A DNA stretch of 64,000 nucleotides, taken from Janthinobacterium aquaticum. Lineage in GTDB: Bacteria > Pseudomonadota > Gammaproteobacteria > Burkholderiales > Burkholderiaceae_D. Under the pieces are notes generated by a model that ran no database searches, was not told the DNA's origin, and saw nothing but the letters and a program-made list of their open reading frames with translations. Location of the stretch: assembly GCF_009208565.1 (NCBI RefSeq), contig NZ_WFLK01000002.1:124001-188000 (forward strand), read 5' to 3'. Made by a program: the position numbers and the translations under genes. This document shows positions 1 through 7,858 of the stretch, piece after piece (position 1 is the first letter of the stretch; every line of letters starts with the position of its first letter).

Positions 1-2
1 AC

Positions 3-68
3 CTGCTCAAGCTCAAATACCTGCATCAGCGCTATACCAATTACCGCAGCTGGCTGCGTTCGCAATAA
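3..68 (+). CDS. 3' end of an unidentified upstream gene (partial)
   Basis: An open frame enters from the left edge and stops with TAA at 66-68. It encodes the last 21 residues of a protein ending WLRSQ. The tail is basic and aromatic but too short to assign. Its stop overlaps the ATG of the next gene (TAATG), so the two are probably translationally coupled and belong to one operon. VWA proteins like the one at 1541 often lie downstream of a MoxR-type AAA+ ATPase, so such an ATPase is a reasonable guess, but nothing visible here proves it. Confidence 0.6.
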   Translation: MLKLKYLHQRYTNYRSWLRSQ

Positions 69-553
69 TGACCGTGCCACTCGATTACTGCCGCGGCTTT
101 CTTGACGTACTGGCGCTGCTGAACAGCGAGGCGAGCGATCTGGCTGCCAGCTACGAACTGCAGGCGCTGCCAGCGGCGCCCAGTCTTGCCGAGGCGCTGG
201 GGCGGCGCGTGGAAGACCATGCGCTCAACCAGATCGCACCGGCACGCGAACTGCCTGCCCATCTTTGGCAGATCGACACGCGCCCGCTCGCTGAGGGCGA
301 GTTCGATGTGATCGTTGAGCGCTGGTTCTTTTCGTCACAGCATATGCAGGCAGCGCCAGGCGGCGCTTTTCGCCGCAATGTGCAAAACGCCTTTGTCAGC
401 GCCTTGCAGCAGTCTTTGAGCGGTTTTGCTGCCTTCAAAGTGGGCATGCGCCCGCCGATGTGGTATGCGATACACTGGGATGAAATCGCCTTCGAGCGCG
501 GTGCAGGCAGCGACGCCGAGCGCTATTTGCTGCACTTCTCGCACAGCGACTGA
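68..553 (+). CDS. uncharacterised protein, 161 aa, in VWA/metallopeptidase operon
   Basis: I do not recognise a family. The protein is soluble, without signal peptide or membrane segment, and is rich in aromatic residues in its second half (WFFSSQ near residue 86, MWYAIHWDEIAFE near 136-148). The start overlaps the previous stop, and the stop is 7 bases before the next ATG, so it is an internal gene of a compact operon. The context suggests an accessory or adaptor subunit acting with the VWA protein two genes downstream; this is inference from position only. Confidence 0.7.
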   Translation: MTVPLDYCRGFLDVLALLNSEASDLAASYELQALPAAPSLAEALGRRVEDHALNQIAPARELPAHLWQIDTRPLAEGEFDVIVERWFFSSQHMQAAPGGAFRRNVQNAFVSALQQSLSGFAAFKVGMRPPMWYAIHWDEIAFERGAGSDAERYLLHFSHSD

Positions 554-560
554 GCCTGCC

Positions 561-1544
561 ATGATTTCGTCCACCTTTGCCGAACTCCTGGCCGCAGGCC
601 GGCCCCAGTTCAATGCGCGCGCGCAGGAGGCGCGGCGCCGTTTTGCCACGCTCGATATGGCGGCGTTTGCCGCCTTTCTGCGCGACGGCGTCGATCCGCT
701 GGTGGTGGCGGTGGCCGATCACGCGCCCGAGCGCGCCGGTAGCGTGGCGTTTGCCGCCTACGATATGGCGCTGGAACTGGTCGGTCATGGCCTGGCCGGA
801 CCGTCAGCCAAAAACCAGGCCGTCAACGACTGCTGGCGCGAACTTTTGCCTGCCATGGCGCCGCTGGTGGCCACGGCGCCGGCGGAGGTGCTGGCGCTGG
901 CCAGCAATGCGGCGGTGCACCTGGCTGGCGTGGCTGGCGCGCGGCCGGCGCAGTGGCGGCGCGAACTGCAGGCGCTGGCGCCGCAGGTCGACAGCGTGGC
1001 CACGCTGCGCGCACTGGGGCAGCTACTGGCCTGGCGCGCCGGCGTGGCGCATTTTCGTGCTGGCGCGCTGGCGGCGGCAGACAATTTGCCGCCGGCGCTG
1101 GCGCTGGCCGCGTTTGAAGTGCCGGCATCTGCACCTGCGCCGGACTGGCCCGCCTTGCGCGCGCAACTGCTGGCCAGCCCCTGGCATGGCAATGCCATCG
1201 GCGTCGAGGTTGGCGCCTTTACCGGCTTGGGCGGCGACTTTGCCACGCCGCCGCAGGTGCGCGCCAGCAGCGAAGGGTTTGTTGTCCATAGCGGCGAGCG
1301 TTACTTTTTCCTGCTGGCCGACGCCTATGGCGCCGTGCTGCATGGCGCCACCGAAGAAGAGTATGCGCAGGCCGGCAGTGAAGCGCCAGCCGGCGTGCAG
1401 TTGCGCGAGGCCGCCATCGTGATCGGCACGCGTGAATTTGCGCTGGACCTGCCGACCGGCCAGATAGAGGTCTGTGCCAACGCCCATACGGTGGCCGTGA
1501 GCTCCCCTTACACGCATGCGATCCGCCTGCTGCCGCGCACATGA
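561..1544 (+). CDS. uncharacterised Ala-rich protein, 327 aa, operon partner of VWA protein
   Basis: I chose the ATG at 561 because it follows the previous stop by 7 bases; the frame stays open further upstream, but only inside the preceding gene. The first ~220 residues are Ala/Leu-rich and probably helical. The last ~100 contain short hydrophobic strands (HSGERYFFLLAD, then VQLREAAIVIGTREFALDLP) that look beta-rich. No catalytic motif is evident. Its TGA overlaps the ATG of the VWA gene (ATGA), implying coupled translation. Such overlaps and the unusual neighbourhood recall MoxR-VWA multi-component systems with extra beta-rich partners, but I cannot assign it to a named domain. Confidence 0.7.
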   Translation: MISSTFAELLAAGRPQFNARAQEARRRFATLDMAAFAAFLRDGVDPLVVAVADHAPERAGSVAFAAYDMALELVGHGLAGPSAKNQAVNDCWRELLPAMAPLVATAPAEVLALASNAAVHLAGVAGARPAQWRRELQALAPQVDSVATLRALGQLLAWRAGVAHFRAGALAAADNLPPALALAAFEVPASAPAPDWPALRAQLLASPWHGNAIGVEVGAFTGLGGDFATPPQVRASSEGFVVHSGERYFFLLADAYGAVLHGATEEEYAQAGSEAPAGVQLREAAIVIGTREFALDLPTGQIEVCANAHTVAVSSPYTHAIRLLPRT

Positions 1545-3337
1545 GGAGCGCTGCCGACACCTTGCTGCTTGAGCGATGGCGCGCCGCCTGGCCCGAGGCG
1601 CTGGCCGTCTGGAGCAAATTTACGCGCCTGCGCGACCCGGCCCTGTGCACCAGCCGGGTGGCAGCCAGCAAAGAGGGTTTGTCCGGCAGCTTTGCCATGA
1701 TCCGCCTGCTCGACCAGAGCGTGGTGGTCGACCTGCCGCTGGTAACGGAACTCGGTTTGACCGACTATGCGCTGGAAATCCTGGCCCATGAAATCGGCCA
1801 CCATATCCTCGCGCCAGGCAGCGCCGGCGACCAGTTCCGGCTGCTCGCGCGCATGCGCCGCGCGCTGCCCACGCTCGAGCAGCACGCGCCGATGGTGGCC
1901 AACCTGTACACCGACCTGCTGATCAACGACCGCCTGCAGCGCCACGCCAGCCTGCGCATGGCCGATATCTACCGCACGCTGGAACAGCGCAAGGTGGATG
2001 ATCCGGAGAAAAAAGGCAGCGGCGCCGTCTGGACGCTGTATATGCGCATCTATGAAAACCTGTGGCAGCTGCCCAAGGGCGAGCTCGGTGGCGGCGAAGC
2101 TGACGAAGCGCTCGATACGGATGCCTGGCTGGGCGCGCGGCTCATACGCGTCTACGCCAACGACTGGATGATGGCGGCCGGGCGCTTTGCCACCTTGCTG
2201 CTGCCCTATCTGGTCAACGACACCGACGCGCTCGGCCCGAGCCGCTACTTCCACGATACCCGCGACGCCGCGCGCGGCTGCCAGACCTACGGCGCGCAGC
2301 AGATCGAAGACGACGAGGAGGGCGGCGCCGTCCATCCGGTGCACGATGCGCGCATTTCCGGGCTGGAGGAAGAAGAGCCGGCTGAGGCGGCGCCGGCCAA
2401 AGGGCAGGGCGCCGGCCAGTTGCGCGAACCGTTTGAACTGGGTGAAATTCTCAAGGCCTCGGGGATCAATCTGAGCGACCATGAAATCGCCATCCGCTAC
2501 TATCGCGAACGCGCTTTGCCGCATCTGGTGGCGTTTCCTTCGCGCCCGGCGCCCGAATCGGACGAGCCGCAGATGGAAGGGCTCGAACCGTGGGAAACCG
2601 GCGACGCGCTCGATGAAATCGACTGGCTGCAGTCGGTCATGCAGTCGCCGCGCCCGATACCGGGCGTGACCACCGTGCGCCGTACCTATGGGCGCGAACC
2701 GGCGCGCGTGCACGATGCGGTGCCGGTCGACCTCGACATGTATGTCGACAGTTCCGGCTCCATGCCCAATCCGCAGCAGCGCATCTCGTACCTGGCGCTG
2801 GCCGGCGCCGTGATTGCGCTGTCGGCCCTGCGCGCCGGCTCGAAGGTACAGGTAACGCTGTGGAGCGGCAAGAACCAGGTGATGCAGACGCCCGGTTTCG
2901 TGCGCGACGAGGAAATGATACTCGGTGTGCTGACCGACAGTTTTTGTGGCGCGACGGCGTTCCCGATCCACTGCCTGCGCAAGACCTATGCGGGCAAGCG
3001 CGAGCGGCCGGCGCATATTCTGATGATTTCCGACGATGGCATTACCACCATGTTCGACGACGATGAACTGGGCAACAGCGGCTGGGATGTCTCGGCCAAG
3101 GCGCTGGCCAAGGCCGGCGCCGGCGGCACCATGGCGCTCAACCTTGATCGCGACTGGGACAATGGCCAGCCGAGCAAGTGGCGCCAGCAGATCTACGACG
3201 ACCTGCGCCGCGCGCGCCGCGAGCAGGGCTGGGATATTCACGCAGTCGAGCAGTTTGAAGACCTGCTGGCGTTTGCACGCGCCTTCAGCCGGCGCAATTA
3301 TGGTGAGAAAAATGAACAACCCCGGCCCCTCGCTTGA
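1541..3337 (+). CDS. VWA-domain protein with HEIGHH metallopeptidase-like N-terminal region
   Basis: A 598-aa cytosolic protein with two recognisable parts. Residues ~78-150 carry HEIGHH (His83-Glu84...His87-His88) followed by NLYTDLLINDRLQ, an arrangement like the predicted metallopeptidases often fused or linked to VWA domains. Residues ~396-590 form a von Willebrand A domain with a full MIDAS start, DSSGS (about 403-407), a later Thr in CGATAF and an acidic ISDDG strand. An acidic linker (about 250-290) separates them. VWA domains bind Mg2+ and protein partners, commonly MoxR AAA+ ATPases. The role here is unknown. The gene overlaps both neighbours, so subunit stoichiometry is probably controlled by translational coupling. 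Confidence 0.85.
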   Translation: MRSAADTLLLERWRAAWPEALAVWSKFTRLRDPALCTSRVAASKEGLSGSFAMIRLLDQSVVVDLPLVTELGLTDYALEILAHEIGHHILAPGSAGDQFRLLARMRRALPTLEQHAPMVANLYTDLLINDRLQRHASLRMADIYRTLEQRKVDDPEKKGSGAVWTLYMRIYENLWQLPKGELGGGEADEALDTDAWLGARLIRVYANDWMMAAGRFATLLLPYLVNDTDALGPSRYFHDTRDAARGCQTYGAQQIEDDEEGGAVHPVHDARISGLEEEEPAEAAPAKGQGAGQLREPFELGEILKASGINLSDHEIAIRYYRERALPHLVAFPSRPAPESDEPQMEGLEPWETGDALDEIDWLQSVMQSPRPIPGVTTVRRTYGREPARVHDAVPVDLDMYVDSSGSMPNPQQRISYLALAGAVIALSALRAGSKVQVTLWSGKNQVMQTPGFVRDEEMILGVLTDSFCGATAFPIHCLRKTYAGKRERPAHILMISDDGITTMFDDDELGNSGWDVSAKALAKAGAGGTMALNLDRDWDNGQPSKWRQQIYDDLRRARREQGWDIHAVEQFEDLLAFARAFSRRNYGEKNEQPRPLA

Positions 3338-3905
3338 AACCCTGACCCACCGCCTGGCCGAGACGCCCATGGAATTCTTGGGCGAGCCGCGCATCGCCGG
3401 CGTGCACAACCCGCAGGCGGTGGCGGTGGCCGCACTGGTCAACGATGTGCTGCGCCTGCACGGCATGCGCGCGCCGGCAGCTGCCTTGCAGGGCTTTCAT
3501 GGCGCCCAGGTCAAGGCCGACCGCAACCGCCTGGCGCTGGCCATGATCGGCTGCTGGCTGCTGGCCGATGACTGGTTTGTCGCACGGCGCATGGCGCAGG
3601 AGGCTTTGCTGCAGGTGCTGGGCGAGGCCGTGCGCGAACTGGCCGCTGCCGCGCCGGCGCACCGCTACACGCAGGACCCGGAGCGGCGCGAGGAACTGGC
3701 GCGCATCGTGCTGGCGCGGCTCGATCTTCGTCCCGGCGACGAAAGCCTGGCGCAGGCTACCGACCGCCTGACAGCCATCAGCGGCACCGAACGGCGCCGC
3801 CTGCTCGAAGCGAGCCGCCTGGCCGAGCAGCGCGCACGCGAGATCCGCGAAGCGCTGGCCAAAAAGGCGGCCGAGGAATCGGCAGACAAATGGTCGCGCG
3901 AATAG
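3312..3905 (+). CDS. uncharacterised helical protein, 197 aa, operon member
   Basis: The frame contains ATGs at 3300 and 3312. I prefer 3312 because GGTGAG precedes it by about 6 bases, whereas nothing resembling a ribosome-binding site precedes 3300. The protein looks all-helical: a hydrophobic middle (LALAMIGCWLLADDWF, about residues 76-91) and a charged Arg/Glu/Ala-rich C-terminal helix (about 150-197) that could be a coiled coil. There is no signal peptide. It starts inside the 3' end of the VWA gene and its stop lies at the start of the next, so it is part of the same transcript. Function unknown. Confidence 0.7.
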   Translation: MNNPGPSLETLTHRLAETPMEFLGEPRIAGVHNPQAVAVAALVNDVLRLHGMRAPAAALQGFHGAQVKADRNRLALAMIGCWLLADDWFVARRMAQEALLQVLGEAVRELAAAAPAHRYTQDPERREELARIVLARLDLRPGDESLAQATDRLTAISGTERRRLLEASRLAEQRAREIREALAKKAAEESADKWSRE

Positions 3906-5278
3906 TGACGATGCAGCAAGCCGACAATCTGCCGGCCGGTGCGCTCAAGTCCGACCTCGATTACTGCCCCACGCTGTCGCAGGCCGGTGCGCGCATGCTG
4001 GCGCAGTTGCGCAGCCATCCTTGCGCGCCCGTTTACCGCAACCGCAGCGGCAACAAGCTGCTCGCAGACGAAGTCGCTGCCCTGCGCGATGACGAGTGCG
4101 AAGTGGCGCAGGCCATCATCGACTGGACGAACGCTGCGCCGCCGGCCTGGCTGCCGGGTTTCGTGGCCGACACCTTTGCCCGCGTGCCATACTGGCGCGC
4201 CTGCGGTTCGCCGCCGGCGCGCTTGCAGGATGTGGCGCCGGTCTCGCGCGCCGACCTGTCGCACGACGTGGCCAGTTTCGTGCCCGACGACGTGGACCTG
4301 GCGCGCATGATCCATTTCCATACTACCGGCACCACCGGCCATCCGCTGATGATCCCGTCGCACCCGGTGGTGGCGGGGCGCTACCTGGCGTTTCACAAAC
4401 GCGCCTTGCAGCGCTTTGGTGTGACGCTGCGCCATGGAACAGGTCAGGTGGGCGTGATGCTGCTGGGGCATCAGCAGCGCTGCTTTACCTATGTGTCGGT
4501 GACGCCCACGATGGGCGAATCGGGGCTGGCAAAGATCAATCTGCACGTGGACGACTGGCGCGATCCGGACGATCGCGCGCGCTACCTCGACGCGATGGCG
4601 CCCGAACTGATTGCCGGCGACCCGATCTCGTTTGCCGAACTGCTGACCTTGCCGATGACGCACCGGCCGGCTGCCTTGATGTCGGTCTCGATGATGCTGC
4701 TGCCGGGCATGCGCGCGCGCCTGGAGCAGCGCTTTGGCTGCCCCGTGCTTGACATTTATTCGCTCAATGAAGTGGGTCCGGTGGCCGTCTACGACGAGGC
4801 GGCCGGCGGCCATGTACTGCTGCAGCACCGGCTGTATGTGGAAATACTCGATGTGCATGGCCAGCCGGTGGCGCCGGGTCAGCGCGGCGAAATCGTGGTG
4901 ACCGGCGGCTTCAATTTTTGCCTGCCGCTGCTGCGCTACCGTACCGGCGACCATGCTTCGCTGGCCTTTGGGCCGCACGGTCCGGTGCTGGTGGGGCTGG
5001 CCGGACGCAGCCCGCTGCGCTACCGTACCAGCGCAGGCAAGTGGATCAACAATATCGATATCACGCATGCCCTCAAACCGCTGGCCATTGCGCTGTTTGG
5101 CGTGCACCAGTTTGCTGACGGCAGCATCACGCTGCGGCTGTCTCCCGGCGCCATGCCGCTGGCCGGCCAGGCCTGCGCCCTGCTGGCGCTGTTTTTTGAC
5201 GCCATCACGGTCGAAGCGCTGCAGGCGCAGGACAAGATCATTCAATACACCTCGGATTTGCAGGAAGCAGCGGCATGA
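3890..5278 (+). CDS. PaaK-like AMP-dependent (adenylate-forming) enzyme
   Basis: 462 aa (455 if the ATG at 3911 is used; the first ATG overlaps the previous gene). The order of motifs is that of the ANL superfamily, PaaK/LuxE branch: phosphate loop FHTTGTTGHPL at about 142-152, YSLNEVG at about 290 (the usual Y..TE position), YRTGDHA at about 350 and a late Lys in SAGKWINN near 384 that would contact the adenylate. Enzymes of this kind activate a carboxylate as acyl-AMP and often make the CoA thioester. No phenylacetate or flavin-degradation genes are nearby, so the substrate is unknown. It sits between a VWA module and a NadR-like protein, which is unusual for phenylacetate-CoA ligase. Confidence 0.8.
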   Translation: MVARIVTMQQADNLPAGALKSDLDYCPTLSQAGARMLAQLRSHPCAPVYRNRSGNKLLADEVAALRDDECEVAQAIIDWTNAAPPAWLPGFVADTFARVPYWRACGSPPARLQDVAPVSRADLSHDVASFVPDDVDLARMIHFHTTGTTGHPLMIPSHPVVAGRYLAFHKRALQRFGVTLRHGTGQVGVMLLGHQQRCFTYVSVTPTMGESGLAKINLHVDDWRDPDDRARYLDAMAPELIAGDPISFAELLTLPMTHRPAALMSVSMMLLPGMRARLEQRFGCPVLDIYSLNEVGPVAVYDEAAGGHVLLQHRLYVEILDVHGQPVAPGQRGEIVVTGGFNFCLPLLRYRTGDHASLAFGPHGPVLVGLAGRSPLRYRTSAGKWINNIDITHALKPLAIALFGVHQFADGSITLRLSPGAMPLAGQACALLALFFDAITVEALQAQDKIIQYTSDLQEAAA

Positions 5279-6324
5279 CAAAGTACAGGGCAGCAAAATA
5301 CAAACGTGGCCTGGTGGTGGGTAAATTCTGTCCGCTGCACCGCGGCCATGAACTGCTGATCCAGCAGGCCCTCGATGGCTGTGAAGAAGTGCTGGTCGTC
5401 AGCTATACCAAACCGGAATTTCCCGGCTACGAACCGCACCGGCGCGAGGCCTGGCTGCAGGCGCAGTGCCCGGCAGCGCGGATCGTGGTGTTGGACGATG
5501 CGCGCCTGGCTGCGCTGTGTGCGCAAGCCGGCGTTGCGCCGCGCGTGCTGCCGCACAATGACGACGACGGCGAGCTGCATCGCCACTTTATGGGCTGGTT
5601 GTGCTGGGCGGTGTTGAAGCTGCCGGTCGATGCGGTGTTTTCCAGCGAAGACTACGGGCCCGGTTTTGCGGCCGTGCTGGCGCGGCACTATGCGAGCGCG
5701 CCGGTGGCGCATGTGAGCGTGGACCCGGCGCGCACGCAGGTGCCCGTATCGGGTACGCGCGTGCGGCACGACCCGCAGGCGCATAGCGCGTGGCTGTCGC
5801 CGGCAGTGCGCGACACGCTGGTCAGGCGCATCTGCATACTGGGCGGAGAGTCGAGCGGCAAGACCACGCTGGCTGGCGCGCTGGCGCAGCAGCTGGGCAC
5901 CGAATGGGTGGCTGAATACGGGCGCGAGTTGTGGGAGGCGCAAGACGGCGTACTGGCATACGATGATTTGCTCAAGATCGGCCGCGAGCAGTTGTTGCGC
6001 GAGGCGCTAGCCACTGCCAGGGTGCAGCGCTGGCTGGTGTGCGACACCTCGCCGCTGACCACCTGGTTTTACTGCAACGAGATGTTTGGCCGCTGTGAGG
6101 CCGAACTTGCGCAGCTGGCTGATCACCGCTACGACCTGGTGCTGCTGTGCGCACCCGATTTTCCGTTTATCCAGGACGGTACCCGGCGCGACGACAGCTT
6201 TCGTTTGCGCCAGGATGCCTGGTACCGTGCCGAACTGGCGCGGCGCAGCATCGCGTTCGTGGTACTGGAAGGGCCGCTGGAGCAGCGCGTGGCGGATGCC
6301 GTGCGGGTGATGGAAGGGGCGTAA
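5275..6324 (+). CDS. nadR: NadR-type NMN adenylyltransferase / nicotinamide riboside kinase
   Basis: 349 aa. The N-terminal half is a nucleotidyltransferase with GKFCPLHRGH (about 15-24, the (T/H)xGH motif) and VSGTRVR (about 159-165, the ISTxxR-like motif). The C-terminal half begins with a P-loop GGESSGKTT (about 185-193), as in the ribosylnicotinamide kinase domain. The DNA-binding domain of enterobacterial NadR is absent, so this is an enzyme and not a repressor. It should convert nicotinamide riboside to NMN and NAD+. Its ATG overlaps the preceding TGA (ATGA), making it the last gene of the operon. Its TAA stop lies inside the first palindromic repeat. Confidence 0.88.
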   Translation: MTKYRAAKYKRGLVVGKFCPLHRGHELLIQQALDGCEEVLVVSYTKPEFPGYEPHRREAWLQAQCPAARIVVLDDARLAALCAQAGVAPRVLPHNDDDGELHRHFMGWLCWAVLKLPVDAVFSSEDYGPGFAAVLARHYASAPVAHVSVDPARTQVPVSGTRVRHDPQAHSAWLSPAVRDTLVRRICILGGESSGKTTLAGALAQQLGTEWVAEYGRELWEAQDGVLAYDDLLKIGREQLLREALATARVQRWLVCDTSPLTTWFYCNEMFGRCEAELAQLADHRYDLVLLCAPDFPFIQDGTRRDDSFRLRQDAWYRAELARRSIAFVVLEGPLEQRVADAVRVMEGA

Positions 6325-6442
6325 TCCGATGATACCTTTAGCGCCAACAATGTTGTCGGATTACGGCCCGAAGGGCCTAATCCGACCTACGCGCCGTTGC
6401 GACCGTAGGTCGGATTAGCCGCGCAGCGGCGTAATCCGACAA
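6320..6442. repeat. REP-like palindromic repeat array 1
   Basis: Contains hairpin-forming units built from GTCGGATTA...TAATCCGAC with GC-rich centres: one at about 6355-6386 and one at about 6409-6440, plus a partial arm at 6320-6329. It lies between the convergent genes nadR and metY. The nadR stop (TAA 6322-6324) is part of the repeat, and a short repeat-like GATTACGCCG also contains the metY stop. The same family recurs five more times in the window. It may act as a bidirectional terminator or mRNA-stabilising element (inference). Confidence 0.85.
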
Positions 6443-6463
6443 CACCATCAGCATCAACAATGA

Positions 6464-7750
6464 TTACGCCGCAGCCAGCGCCCGCTCCAGATCCTCAAGC
6501 AAATCATCGATATGCTCGATCCCCACCGACAGGCGCAGCATGTCTTCCGAGACGCCGGCTTTGGCCAGTTCTTCGGGGTTCAGCTGGCGATGCGTGGTGG
6601 AAGCCGGGTGGGTAGCGAGCGACTTGGCGTCGCCGATATTGACCAGGCGGGTAAACAGCTGCAGCGCGTCGAGCACGCGCGCGCCGGCTGCACGGGCGTC
6701 TTCGCCGTCGGCCAGCTTCAGGCCGAACGACAGGATGCCCGAGGCGCGGCCCTGCATGTATTTGCGCACCAGCGCATGGTCGGGATGGTCTTCCAGGCCG
6801 GCGTAATTGACCCAGGCTACTTTCGGATGCTGTTGCAGATGGCGCGCCAGCGCCAGCGTGTTGTCGCAGATGCGGTCCATGCGCAGCGCCAGCGTTTCGA
6901 TGCCCTGGATCAGCTGGAAGGCGCTCAAAGGCGCAATCGCCGCGCCCATATTGCGCAGCGGGACCACGCGTGCGCGGCCGATAAAGGCGGCCGGGCCGAA
7001 CGCTTCCGTATAGACCACGCCGTGATACGACACATCGGGTTCATTCAGGCGCTTGAAACGCTGCTTGTGTTCTGCCCATGGAAACTTGCCGCTGTCGACA
7101 ATCGCGCCGCCCACCGTGGTGCCGTGGCCGCCCAGGTATTTGGTCAGCGAATGGACCACGATGTCGGCGCCGTGCTCGATCGGGCGAAACAGGTAGGGGC
7201 TCGGTACGGTATTGTCGACGATCAGCGGAATGCCGTGCGCGTGGGCGATCTCGGCCAGCCTCGCTACATCGGTTACATTGCCCAGCGGGTTGCCGATCGA
7301 CTCGCAGAAAATCGCCTTGGTACGCGCATCGATCAGCGCGGCAAAGGTTTCTGGCTGGCGCGCATCGGCAAAGCGCACTTCGATGCCGATCTGCGGCAGC
7401 GTGTGGGCAAACAGGTTGTAGGTGCCGCCATAGAGCTGGCTGGCCGAGATGAAATTGTCGCCCGCTTCGGCAATCGTCTGGATCGCATAGGTAATGGCCG
7501 CCATGCCCGAGGCCACTGCCAGCGCGGCCACGCCGCCTTCAAGTGCCGCCACGCGTTTTTCCAGCACGTCCTGGGTCGGGTTCATGATGCGCGTGTAGAT
7601 ATTGCCGGCGACTTTCAGGTCGAACAGGTCGGCGCCGTGCTGGGCGTTATCAAAAGCATAGGCCACCGTCTGGTAGATCGGCACGGCGGCCGCCTTGGTG
7701 GTCGGGTCGGGGCTGTAGCCGGCGTGGACGGCCAGGGTTTCAATGCGCAT
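6464..7750 (-). CDS. metY: O-acetylhomoserine sulfhydrylase / aminocarboxypropyltransferase
   Basis: 428 aa, the usual length of the Cys/Met-metabolism PLP enzymes of MetY type. Visible features are ETLAVHAGY at the N-terminus, TRIMNPTQ near residue 53, the substrate and cofactor region SASQLYGGTYN at about 102-112, and the Schiff-base Lys204 in HSLTKYLGGHG. It forms homocysteine from O-acetylhomoserine and sulfide (direct sulfhydrylation), feeding methionine synthesis in the cytosol. It is a single-gene unit, convergent with nadR and separated by a repeat array. The 108-base upstream gap holds no recognisable SAM riboswitch. Confidence 0.93.
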   Translation of the reverse strand: MRIETLAVHAGYSPDPTTKAAAVPIYQTVAYAFDNAQHGADLFDLKVAGNIYTRIMNPTQDVLEKRVAALEGGVAALAVASGMAAITYAIQTIAEAGDNFISASQLYGGTYNLFAHTLPQIGIEVRFADARQPETFAALIDARTKAIFCESIGNPLGNVTDVARLAEIAHAHGIPLIVDNTVPSPYLFRPIEHGADIVVHSLTKYLGGHGTTVGGAIVDSGKFPWAEHKQRFKRLNEPDVSYHGVVYTEAFGPAAFIGRARVVPLRNMGAAIAPLSAFQLIQGIETLALRMDRICDNTLALARHLQQHPKVAWVNYAGLEDHPDHALVRKYMQGRASGILSFGLKLADGEDARAAGARVLDALQLFTRLVNIGDAKSLATHPASTTHRQLNPEELAKAGVSEDMLRLSVGIEHIDDLLEDLERALAAA

Positions 7751-7858
7751 AGGGTCTCCGGTGATTTTTCAGGTTGTTATTCCAGAACCATTGTGCCATG
7801 CGCGCCTGGCCGGCTTGCCATCCCGGCGTCAAGCTTGAATCGAATATTAAGTCATAAG

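Noticed and set aside
1508-3466. 652-codon minus-strand frame opposite the VWA gene
   Set aside because: The plus strand carries recognised VWA and HEIGHH motifs and coupled neighbours; the antisense frame has neither motifs nor a start context.
6320-6442. CRISPR array or transposon ends at the repeated GTCGGATTA sequences
   Set aside because: The units are palindromic, close together with no regular spacers, and no cas gene or transposase is near; they are REP-like elements.
7751-7858. SAM or SAH riboswitch upstream of metY
   Set aside because: The 108-bp gap shows no conserved multi-stem pattern and no terminator hairpin.
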